Position numbers and translations under genes: made by a program. Below the pieces are notes generated by a model that had not been told where the DNA came from, did no database searches, and saw nothing but the letters and a program-made list of their open reading frames with translations. Shown piece by piece: positions 40,932-47,488 of a stretch of 47,488 nt of DNA (positions within the stretch are counted from its first letter, which is position 1; each line of letters opens with the position of its first letter). Source of the DNA: Flavobacteriales bacterium (GTDB lineage: Bacteria; Bacteroidota; Bacteroidia; Flavobacteriales_F; PHOS-HE28); the NCBI GenBank assembly GCA_016788635.1, contig JAEUSU010000034.1, positions 1 through 47,488 on the forward strand, read 5' to 3'.

Positions 40932-43256
40932 TTAGAAGGAGTAGCTGATGCCGGCGCTGGGCAGGATGGGCAGCTGGTCCACGCGGCGGCCGCGGATGCG
41001 GTCGTAGTAGAAGATGTTGTCGCGGTCCAGCATGTTGGTCACCCCCAGGTCCATCTGTAGCACCTGGCGGTCGTCCAGCTTCCAGGTCTTGGTGAAGTTC
41101 ACGTCCACACGGGCATAGCTCGGCAGGCGGCCGCCGTTCAGGTCGCCGTACAGGGTGGTAAGGCTTCCGTTCACGGTGGTGAGGTCGGTGCCGATGCCGC
41201 CATCGAAGACGTTGCCTTCATGATAACCCTGGGTCTGCGTGAAGGGGAAGCCACTGCCGTAGTTCCAGCGGAAGCTGCCCTTCCAACTGTCGTGTCTGCC
41301 GAAGGTGTAGCTGGCCAGCAGGTTGATGTTGTGGCGGCGGTCCCAGATGGGGTTGTACTTCTGTACGCCATCCCACCGGTATACATAGGTGTAAGCGTAC
41401 ACGAACCAGAGGTAGGTGCGGCCCTTCTCGTACTTCAGCAACATGTCCGCGCCGTAGGCCTTGCCGGTCTCGAGCAGGAAGTCCTTGCGCTGCTCGGCGG
41501 GCTTGTCCTCGAACTGGGGCGTGTCCGGGTAGATCTTGTTGCGGTTCAGGTTGGTCACCTGGCGGAAGTCCTTCAGGTAGCCCTCGATGTTCACGGTGAA
41601 CTCACGGCTCAGGTCCACCTCGAAGCCCATGATGTAATGGTTGGCGCGCTGCAGCGGGTCCCTTACCTCCCGCACCTCGCCGTTCTCGTCCGTGAAGGTC
41701 TTGGGCAGGTCGGTGGGCGAGGCCAGGAAGCCGTAGAAGAGGTTCACCACGTCGCGGTCATTGTTGGTGGCCACCAGGTTCTGGCTGTAGCGGCCGGCGC
41801 TGCCCTTCAGGCGGAAGTTGTTGGTCACGTTCCACTTCGCACCAATGCGGGGCTCCACGTTCATCACCGCCAGGGTGGCGTAGTAGTGCAGGCGCAGGCC
41901 GGGGTCGATCACGAACTTGTTCTTCCGCCAGCGGTAGTTGAAGTAGCCGGCGATCTCCGTGGTGTTCTCCTCCTGCGAGAACTTCTGCTGGGCATCGTTG
42001 AAGAAGCTGAAGTAGGTGCGGAAGCCGAGGAGCTCCAGGCCATAGCGGGCTTCGCTCTCGCCCACGAAGTACTTGAAGTTGAGGCCGGCGTTGAAGCTGT
42101 TGATCTCGCTGGTGCGGGGGGGGAGGTCGCCTTCCGCAAGGGAGATGGAGTAGTCGCTGATGGCAAAGACCCCGTCGATGAGCACCGCACTGCCGGACGG
42201 CACCAGCACGAAGTTGGTTCCGGCGCCCCAGTTGGTCCACTCCAGGTCGCTTACACCGCGGTAGTTCGCCTGGTCATTGAAGCGGAAGCCGAAGAGGTTG
42301 AATTTGCTGCCGTTGCCCCCGGCGAAACTCATCTTGCCATACACATCCGTGAAGGAGAAGGGCAGGCCGGCACTGTCCACGTAGGTGTAGAGGAGCTTGC
42401 TGCTCTGGTCCAGGTAACTGTGGCGGAAATTCACCAGGAAGGAGCTGCTGCCACTGCCGGGGTCGGTCTGTTTCTTCATGGGCCCCTCCAACAGGCCCTT
42501 GGCCGCGAAGGTGCTGGCGGCCACGCGGCCGCTGAGGCGGGTGCGGTTGCCATCCCGGCTGGTGATGTCCATTACGCTGCTGATGCGGCCGCCATGCTCG
42601 GCGTTGAAGCCGCCTGTGTAGATGTCCGCGTTGCGGATGATGTCGTTGTCGAACACGCTGAAGAGGCCGATGCTGTGGAAGGGGTTGTACAGCACCATGC
42701 CGTCCAGCATCACCTTGTTCATGATGGGCGAGCCGCCGCGGATGTAGAGCTGGCCGCCCTGGTCGCCGGTGAACACCACACCGGGCACCACCTGCAGGTA
42801 TTGCGCGAGGTCCTTTTCGCCGCCCACCGCCGGCAGCTTGTCGATCTGTTTGGGCGTCACCTTGGTGATGCCTGTGCGCACCTGGTTCTGCGCCTCCTGC
42901 TTCTCGGCCGTCACCTCGAAGGTCTTCATGACGATGGCCGCCTTCTTGATCACGAGCTTCTCGGTGAGGATCTGGTCCTTCACCACGTTCACCTCCTTGC
43001 GCAGGGTGTCGTAGCCCAGGTAGGTCACCATCAGCGTGTAGCTGCCCGGCGGAATGCGCGTGATGCTGTAGTATCCGTTCACGTCCGTAGCCGCGCCGAT
43101 GGTGGTGCCCACCAGGTACACGTTGGTGAAGATGATGGGCTCGCCCGATTCGCCATCGGTGACAAAACCGCGGATGGTGCCGGTCTGGGCGGCAAGGCCC
43201 AGGGAGAGCAGGATGCCGCAGAGGGTCAGCGCGCGGCGCGAAAGGAGCAGGGACAT
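40932..43256 (-). CDS. TonB-dependent outer-membrane receptor with carboxypeptidase-like N-domain
   Basis: 774 residues from the ATG at 43256 (MSLLLSRRALTLCGILLSLGLAAQ, signal peptide); the frame continues upstream but without a credible start. Residues ~25-110 form a CarboxypepD_reg-like domain (GFVTDGESGEPIIFTNVYLVG). Then comes the plug (LYIRGGSPIMNKVMLDGMV, GGFNAEHGGRISSVMDITSR) and the beta-barrel ending in ...AGISYSF, a terminal aromatic as usual for barrels. Such receptors import large or scarce substrates with TonB energy. No SusD partner is present. The divergent ChaN-like gene suggests an iron or heme compound, as an inference only. Confidence 0.93.
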   Translation of the reverse strand: MSLLLSRRALTLCGILLSLGLAAQTGTIRGFVTDGESGEPIIFTNVYLVGTTIGAATDVNGYYSITRIPPGSYTLMVTYLGYDTLRKEVNVVKDQILTEKLVIKKAAIVMKTFEVTAEKQEAQNQVRTGITKVTPKQIDKLPAVGGEKDLAQYLQVVPGVVFTGDQGGQLYIRGGSPIMNKVMLDGMVLYNPFHSIGLFSVFDNDIIRNADIYTGGFNAEHGGRISSVMDITSRDGNRTRLSGRVAASTFAAKGLLEGPMKKQTDPGSGSSSFLVNFRHSYLDQSSKLLYTYVDSAGLPFSFTDVYGKMSFAGGNGSKFNLFGFRFNDQANYRGVSDLEWTNWGAGTNFVLVPSGSAVLIDGVFAISDYSISLAEGDLPPRTSEINSFNAGLNFKYFVGESEARYGLELLGFRTYFSFFNDAQQKFSQEENTTEIAGYFNYRWRKNKFVIDPGLRLHYYATLAVMNVEPRIGAKWNVTNNFRLKGSAGRYSQNLVATNNDRDVVNLFYGFLASPTDLPKTFTDENGEVREVRDPLQRANHYIMGFEVDLSREFTVNIEGYLKDFRQVTNLNRNKIYPDTPQFEDKPAEQRKDFLLETGKAYGADMLLKYEKGRTYLWFVYAYTYVYRWDGVQKYNPIWDRRHNINLLASYTFGRHDSWKGSFRWNYGSGFPFTQTQGYHEGNVFDGGIGTDLTTVNGSLTTLYGDLNGGRLPSYARVDVNFTKTWKLDDRQVLQMDLGVTNMLDRDNIFYYDRIRGRRVDQLPILPSAGISYSF

Positions 43257-43276
43257 CGGTTCGCAGGGAAGGGCCG

Positions 43277-43284
43277 CTAAAGTA
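43277..43284 (-). promoter_or_regulatory. -7-like element of the TonB receptor gene (TACTTTAG)
   Basis: TACTTTAG on the - strand, 20 bp before the ATG. Its context GCTACTTTAGCGGC is identical to that before the S46 peptidase gene. Confidence 0.5.
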
Positions 43285-43388
43285 GCCGGATGATCCGATG
43301 CCACCACCGGCGCTGGATGAACGGTGTTTCGACACCAGGGAACGGAGCGGGCCCAACGGACTGTCACAGGATCGCCGACCTTTCGGGC

Positions 43389-44258
43389 ATGCGTACCCGC
43401 CTTTTCCACCCGATGACGGCCTTGGTGGCATGTCTCGCGCTTCCCGCCATGTTGCCCGCACAGACCGGCCCCGTGCATGTGTTGTACGACGGTCAGGGAA
43501 AGCGTGTGGACGACAGGAAGGTCCACAAGGTGCTGGCCGGTGCGGACGTGGTGCTGTTCGGTGAGCTGCACAACAACAGCATGGCGCACTGGCTGCAATT
43601 GGTGCTGGCCACGCAACTGGCGGACCGCAAGCCCTTGATCATGGGGGCGGAGATGATCGAGACGGACGACCAGGAGGCCTTGGACCGCTACCTGCGCAAG
43701 GAGATCGATGCCGTGGGGCTGGACAGCAGCGCCCGTTTGTGGAAGAACCATCCTACGGACTATGCGCCGTTGGTTGACCTGGCCCGCGAGCGTGGCCTGC
43801 CCTTCATCGCCACCAACGTGCCGCGGCGTTACGCTTCACTGGTGTACAAAGGCGGCTTCGAAGCCTTGGACACACTTCCGGAAAGTGAGAAGCGCTGGAT
43901 CGCGCCGCTGCCCATCGCATTCGACCCCACGGTTCCGAGCTATGCCGCGCTGTTGGCGGGTATGGAAGGGCACGGCGGTGCCAACCTGCCCAAGGCCCAG
44001 GCGCTGAAGGATGCCACCATGGCCTGGTCCATCATGAAACACTGGCGGCCCGGTAGCCTCTTCCTGCACTTCAACGGCGCGTACCACAGCGACCAGCATG
44101 AAGGCATCGCCTGGTACCTGAAACGTGAAGCACCTGCCTTGCGCGTGGTCACCATCACCACCGTCACGGCCGCGGACCCCAGGCGCTTCGATCCCGAGTG
44201 GAAAGGCCGCGCCGATCTGGTCCTGGTGGTGGATGAGCGGGTGCCGGGAAGCTATTGA
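43389..44258 (+). CDS. ChaN-like (EreA/ChaN superfamily) exported protein
   Basis: 289 residues from the ATG at 43389 (MRTRLFHPMTALVACLALPAMLPAQ, signal peptide). The ChaN-like domain (DUF399) is recognised from VVLFGELHNNSMAHWLQL, LIMGAEMIETDDQEALDRYL, FIATNVPRRYASLVYKGG and SLFLHFNGAYHSDQHEGIAWYL. Characterised ChaN binds heme; conserved Glu and His residues of the family (GELH, HFNGAYHS) are present. It is divergent from the TonB receptor, 132 bp between starts, consistent with shared regulation. Confidence 0.85.
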   Translation: MRTRLFHPMTALVACLALPAMLPAQTGPVHVLYDGQGKRVDDRKVHKVLAGADVVLFGELHNNSMAHWLQLVLATQLADRKPLIMGAEMIETDDQEALDRYLRKEIDAVGLDSSARLWKNHPTDYAPLVDLARERGLPFIATNVPRRYASLVYKGGFEALDTLPESEKRWIAPLPIAFDPTVPSYAALLAGMEGHGGANLPKAQALKDATMAWSIMKHWRPGSLFLHFNGAYHSDQHEGIAWYLKREAPALRVVTITTVTAADPRRFDPEWKGRADLVLVVDERVPGSY

Positions 44259-44458
44259 CAAGACTCAAGGCACAAGACTCAAGGCACAAGACTCAAGGCA
44301 CAAGTCACAAGTCTCAAGTGGAGAGGCTCAAGCGGCGAGTGGGCAAGTTGGCAAGCAGCACGTGGGATAGACGCATGCCACATTTCCAAAGGGCACATTT
44401 TCACATTCGCTGCGTCCGCTGCGCCCCCGCGTCTCTGCGGTGAGGCCTTTACCACGCG
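44259..44458. repeat. Dispersed CAAG/CTCAAG-type intergenic repeat, copy 3
   Basis: After the ChaN-like stop come three exact AAGACTCAAGGCAC-type units, looser copies, the 20-bp string shared with 31351-31370 (here 44329-44348), then CGCATGCCACATTTCC and a CGTCTCTGCGGTGAGG motif of the sort often seen repeated in environmental genomes. No gene is seen in these 200 bp. Confidence 0.7.
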
Positions 44459-45478
44459 TTACCCCGCGATCCGTTCCACCAGCTCGATCAGCAGTTCCCC
44501 ATCGCTCGCACTGCGGTCGCCCACACCCTTGCTGCGCAGGTCAGCCTGGCGCAGGTGCCGTTGGATCTCCGCCAGCTGGCTGATGTTGAAGTTGCGGGCT
44601 GAGGCGGTGTAGTCGCGCAGGAAGAAGGGCGGGACACCCATGCGCCGGGCGAGTTCGTTCTGGTCCACGCCGGGGCTGCCGTGCACGATGGCCAGCTTGG
44701 AGAAGTAGGTGTTCAGCGCGCCCACGGTCAACACCAGGGGATGTTCCTTGGGGTCCTGCGCGAAGACCTTGGCTATTCCCAGCGCCTTGGCACGGTCGCG
44801 CGCGCCCAGCGCGTTCTGCAACTCGAACACATTGTGGTCCTTGCTGATGCCCACGATGCGCTGGATGGCATCCGCCGTGATGGTGCCGTTCGGCTCGGTC
44901 ACCAGGCAGAGCTTCTCCACCTCTTTCACGGCCTTGGCCAGGTCGCTGCCCAGGTGCGCGGCCAGCAGGCGGGCTTCATTGGCGCCCAGCTTGCGTTTCT
45001 GTTTCGCGGCGATCGCCGTGAGCATCGCCGGCAGCTTGTCCTCCTTCACCTTGTCGCTCAACAACACGGCGCCGCCACCCTTCTGCACGCTTTTCAAAAT
45101 GGTCTTCCGCCCGTCCACCTTCTTGTGCATGTAGGACAACACGAGCACGGTGGTGGGGGTGGGTTTCTGGAAGTAGGCCTCCAGCTTTTCCAGTTCATCG
45201 ATCCGCCAGGCCTGCAGTTCGCGCACCACCACCAGCTGGCGCTCGGCCATCATGGGGTAGCGCAGGCAGGTGTCCTTCACCTGGTCGGCCGTGCATTCGC
45301 GGCCGTAAAGGATGGTCTGGTTGAAGTCGCGCTCGTGGTCCTGCAGCGCCAGCGCCTCGATCTCCTGCGCCATGCGGTCGATGAAGAAGGTCTCCTCGCC
45401 GTGCAGCAGGTACACCGGACGGAAGGTGCCGGAGCGTACTTCCTTGGTCAGCTTGCGCAGGTCGTCCAGCACGCTCAT
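44459..45478 (-). CDS. holA: DNA polymerase III subunit delta
   Basis: 339 residues. HolA is recognised from the N-terminus (FRPVYLLHGEETFFIDRMAQ), RQLVVVRELQAW, LVLSYMHKKVDGRKT and the C-terminal collar domain. It opens the sliding clamp ring as part of the clamp loader. The start overlaps the AMP nucleosidase stop by 4 bp (45475-45478), so the two are probably cotranscribed and translationally coupled. Confidence 0.94.
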   Translation of the reverse strand: MSVLDDLRKLTKEVRSGTFRPVYLLHGEETFFIDRMAQEIEALALQDHERDFNQTILYGRECTADQVKDTCLRYPMMAERQLVVVRELQAWRIDELEKLEAYFQKPTPTTVLVLSYMHKKVDGRKTILKSVQKGGGAVLLSDKVKEDKLPAMLTAIAAKQKRKLGANEARLLAAHLGSDLAKAVKEVEKLCLVTEPNGTITADAIQRIVGISKDHNVFELQNALGARDRAKALGIAKVFAQDPKEHPLVLTVGALNTYFSKLAIVHGSPGVDQNELARRMGVPPFFLRDYTASARNFNISQLAEIQRHLRQADLRSKGVGDRSASDGELLIELVERIAG

Positions 45479-46248
45479 TCGAAACGCAGGTGTTTCACCG
45501 AGTGGCCCTTGTTGATGATCTCGCGCAGGCTGGCGATGCCCACCTTCACATGCGTCTGCACGAAGTTGTTCGTCACCTGTTGGTCGGTGGCGCTGGTCTT
45601 CACGCCCCAGGGCATCATGGGCTGGTCGCTCACCAGCAGCAACGCGCCGGTGGGTATGCCGTTGGCGAAGCCGGTGACAAAAAGTGTGGCCGTTTCCATG
45701 TCGATGCCCATGCAGCGCAGTTGTCGCAGCCGCTCCTTGAACTCCGCATCATGCTCCCACACGCGGCGGTTGGTGGTGTACACCGTTCCGGTCCAGTAGT
45801 CCAGCTCCATGTCGCGGATCACGTGGCTCACCGCGCGGTGGATCATGAAGCTGGGCAGCGCGGGCACCTCGGGCGGCAGGTAGTCGTTGCTGGTACCCTC
45901 GCCGCGGATGGCCGCGATGGGCAGGATCAGGTCGCCGAGGTGGTTCTTCTTCTTCAGCCCGCCGCACTTGCCCAGGAAGAGCACGGCCTTGGGCTTCACC
46001 GCGCTCAACAGGTCCATCACGGTGGCGGCGTTGGCGCTGCCCATGGTGAAGTTGATCATCACCATGTCCTCGGCGATGGCCACGCGCATGGCCTTGTTGG
46101 CGGGGCCCATCTCGGCGCCCGTCTGCTGCTGGAAGATGTCCAGGTAGTTGTCGAAATTGGTGAGCAGCACGTAGGGCTTGAACTGCTCCACGGGCACGCC
46201 GGTGTAGCGGGGAAGCCAGTTGCCGACGATCTCGTCCTTGGTGTGCAC
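45475..46248 (-). CDS. amn: AMP nucleosidase
   Basis: 257 residues when begun at the GTG at 46248, giving (V/M)HTKDEIVGNWLPRYTG, the usual Bacteroidota start and length; a GTG at 46278 would add ten residues and cannot be excluded. The phosphorylase fold shows VLFLGKCGGLKKKNHLGD, LPIAAIRGEGTSNDYLP, CMGIDMETATLFVTGF and LLLVSDQPMMP. It hydrolyses AMP to adenine and ribose-5-phosphate, controlling adenine nucleotide pools. First gene of a pair with holA. Confidence 0.9.
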   Translation of the reverse strand: MHTKDEIVGNWLPRYTGVPVEQFKPYVLLTNFDNYLDIFQQQTGAEMGPANKAMRVAIAEDMVMINFTMGSANAATVMDLLSAVKPKAVLFLGKCGGLKKKNHLGDLILPIAAIRGEGTSNDYLPPEVPALPSFMIHRAVSHVIRDMELDYWTGTVYTTNRRVWEHDAEFKERLRQLRCMGIDMETATLFVTGFANGIPTGALLLVSDQPMMPWGVKTSATDQQVTNNFVQTHVKVGIASLREIINKGHSVKHLRFE

Positions 46249-46270
46249 TTTTGCGGGGAAGCGATCCGGG

Positions 46271-46738
46271 ATGGACACCTTGCGGCTGCCGGACCACGGC
46301 GTCAAAACTAAACAGGATGCCGACGGCCCCCGGGTGTGGTGCCCCGCGCGCCGCCGCTGGGTGGCGTTGACCCCCGAGGAATGGGTGCGGCAGCACTTCC
46401 TCAACCACCTCGTGCACGACCTCGGCTGCCCGCTTTCCCTCGTCGCGGTGGAACAGGGGTTATCGCTCCACGGCCTCAGCAAGCGGGCGGACATCGTGGT
46501 GTACGGTCGCGATGGCGCACCCGTGGCCTTGGTGGAATGCAAGGCGCCCGGCGTCAAGCTCACCCAGGGGGTCTTCGATCAGGCCGCGCGGTATAACATC
46601 CATTTCCGCGTGCGCTGGCTGCTCGTCACCAACGGGCTGCTGCACTATGCCTGCGAAGTGGCCCACGCAGAAGGAAAGGTGCGCTTCGCGAAGGAGTTGC
46701 CGGGGTATGGGGGGATGGCGAATGACGGACCTGTCTAG
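46271..46738 (+). CDS. Small PD-(D/E)xK protein, HsdR N-terminal-like domain
   Basis: 155 residues, starting at the ATG at 46271 (MDTLRLPDHG). The opening RRRWVALTPEEWVRQHFL is the mark of the stand-alone HSDR_N_2 family. Nuclease-type residues are present: D74 (KRADIVVYG), E89 and K91 (LVECKAP) and Q104-x3-Y108 (QAARY). In type I restriction R subunits this domain cuts DNA; the stand-alone proteins have no known role and no hsdM or hsdS gene is nearby. It starts 22 bp from the divergent amn start. Confidence 0.85.
   Translation: MDTLRLPDHGVKTKQDADGPRVWCPARRRWVALTPEEWVRQHFLNHLVHDLGCPLSLVAVEQGLSLHGLSKRADIVVYGRDGAPVALVECKAPGVKLTQGVFDQAARYNIHFRVRWLLVTNGLLHYACEVAHAEGKVRFAKELPGYGGMANDGPV
46303..46310 (-). 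promoter_or_regulatory. -7 element of amn (TAGTTTTG), inside the divergent gene
   Basis: Exact TAnnTTTG on the - strand, 54 bp before the GTG at 46248 (24 bp before the GTG at 46278). It lies within the first codons of the HsdR_N-like gene. Confidence 0.45.
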
Positions 46739-46745
46739 GAATTGC

Positions 46746-46880
46746 GGTTCGACGGGCTCACCGCGACCAAACAGCGGCCTTCGGTCAGTGCATTTGAACA
46801 TTGACAGCGTGGTGAAGGCTGGCTTGGAAGCGATAGTCAAAGAATGGTCAGGTCAACGGTTCGACGGGCTCACCGCGACA
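46746..46880 (+). repeat. 112-bp repeat, copy A plus start of a second unit
   Basis: Begins GGTTCGACGGGCTCACCG at 46746 and the same string returns at 46858, exactly 112 bp later. Inside are GCATTTGAAC, GGTGAAGGCTG and CTTGGAAGCGAT. It aligns without gaps to copy B at 47371, at roughly three quarters identity by eye. It lies in the gap between the HsdR_N-like and GIY-YIG genes (46739-47004). Confidence 0.85.
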
Positions 46881-46938
46881 AGTCAATGATTTCATCATAA
46901 GATCTTGCCACAGGAAGTCACCCTGATCTTGATCACTG

Positions 46939-46960
46939 GTCACGGTGAGCCCGTCGAACC
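46939..46960 (-). repeat. Inverted copy of the repeat end
   Basis: GGTCACGGTGAGCCCGTCGAACC is the reverse complement of the conserved repeat start (GGTTCGACGGGCTCACCGTG). It lies on the opposite strand just upstream of the GIY-YIG gene. Confidence 0.8.
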
Positions 46961-47004
46961 GCTACCACATTCCAACCCATACCTTTCCCTTGTCGAGCAT
47001 AATC

Positions 47005-47391
47005 ATGCATCGCACATTCTACGTCTACATTCTTCGCTGCGTGGACGATTCGTACTACATCGGTGTTACGAACAATGTTGATCGGCGCTTTGCGGAGCAT
47101 CAGGATGGGCTTAACGCGGGCAGCTACACGCATGATCGTCGACCCGTGGAACTTGTGTATGTGGAACGTTACTCCTTCGCGCTTGAGGCCATCGCGCGGG
47201 AGAAGCAGCTGAAACGTTGGTCGCGCAGGAAGAAGGAAGCGTTGATCGCGGGTGATGTGGCCAAGCTCCGGTTCGAGGCCCTGGCCCATGAGCGCAAGAC
47301 CTTTCCGCCCTTGTCGCCAGAGGAGCGGAGGCCCGCCGTAAAGCGATCGCCCAAGGAAGGTCCGGGCAACGGTTCGACGGGCTCACCGTGA
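47005..47391 (+). CDS. GIY-YIG nuclease-domain protein with a repeat-derived C-terminus
   Basis: 128 residues from the ATG at 47005 (MHRTFYVYILRC). The single GIY-YIG domain has FYVYIL and YYIGVT for the two signature strands, R28 in VDRRFAEH as the likely catalytic Arg, and the family end EAIAREKQLKRWSRRKKEALI. Proteins of this small YhbQ-like type are common in Bacteroidota, with poorly known roles in DNA repair. The last ~16 residues (from about KRSPKEG to STGSP) are encoded by the 112-bp repeat, so the natural stop has probably been replaced by repeat sequence. Confidence 0.88.
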   Translation: MHRTFYVYILRCVDDSYYIGVTNNVDRRFAEHQDGLNAGSYTHDRRPVELVYVERYSFALEAIAREKQLKRWSRRKKEALIAGDVAKLRFEALAHERKTFPPLSPEERRPAVKRSPKEGPGNGSTGSP

Positions 47392-47488
47392 CCGGACAGT
47401 GGCATTCGGACAGCGCATTTGAACTATGACAGAGGGGTGAAGGCTGACTTGGAAGCGATCGCCCAAGGAAGTTCCGGGCAACGGTTCG
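47341..47488 (+). repeat. 112-bp repeat, copy B, cut by the window
   Basis: AAGCGATCGCCCAAGGAAG occurs at 47341 and again at 47453 (112 bp apart); GGTTCGACGGGC at 47371 begins to recur at 47483, where the window ends. The tandem array therefore continues beyond the right edge. Confidence 0.85.

Overview
The window is GC-rich chromosomal DNA from a member of the Bacteroidota, most likely Flavobacteriales-like. This is inferred from gene content: type IX secretion sorting domains, an S46 dipeptidyl peptidase, DUF2157/GDYXXLXY proteins, POT transporters, a CarboxypepD_reg-TonB receptor, and AT-rich TAnnTTTG-type -7 elements close to start codons. The left edge cuts a gene and the right edge cuts a repeat. 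I saw no rRNA, tRNA, insertion sequence or prophage.

Layout. 1-11.0 kb: a cut secreted T9SS protein; a hybrid histidine kinase that meets, tail to tail, a three-gene operon (DUF2157 protein, GDYXXLXY protein, LytTR response regulator); an S46 peptidase with a clear terminator; a DUF6438 lipoprotein; and a seven-repeat GloVer-type T9SS protein. 11.1-24.8 kb: a complete type I-G (formerly I-U) CRISPR-Cas locus, in the order cas3, csx17/cas8g, cas7/csb1, csb2 (cas5-cas6), cas4-cas1 fusion, cas2, leader, and a 55-repeat array. 24.9-29.1 kb: a propeller/Y_Y_Y sensor fused to an adenylate cyclase, a small HTH protein and an OmpA-family protein. 29.2-29.9 kb: a block of tandem heptamers and degenerate repeats. 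29.9-39.1 kb: a MATE exporter, a deiodinase-like redoxin lacking its catalytic Cys/Sec, a thioredoxin, two adjacent POT peptide transporters, YidC and an unknown exported protein. 39.1-47.5 kb: CTP synthase, a TonB receptor divergent from a ChaN-like protein, HolA, AMP nucleosidase, a small PD-(D/E)xK (HsdR_N-like) protein, and a GIY-YIG protein lying between copies of a 112-bp repeat.

How the genes work together. The CRISPR locus looks intact. Cas4-Cas1 and Cas2 would acquire spacers. The Csb2 protein is expected to process crRNA, and with Cas7 and Csx17 to form the surveillance complex. Cas3, with its HD nuclease at the C-terminus, would degrade targets. The + strand repeat ends in ATTGAAGC, like a type I 5' handle, so the array is read away from cas2. 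S46 peptidase plus two POT carriers suggest growth on peptides. The TonB receptor and ChaN-like protein suggest iron or heme handling. Several signalling genes (hybrid kinase, LytTR regulator, sensor cyclase) point to active environmental sensing.

All functions are assigned by reading motifs and family resemblance; no database search was run.
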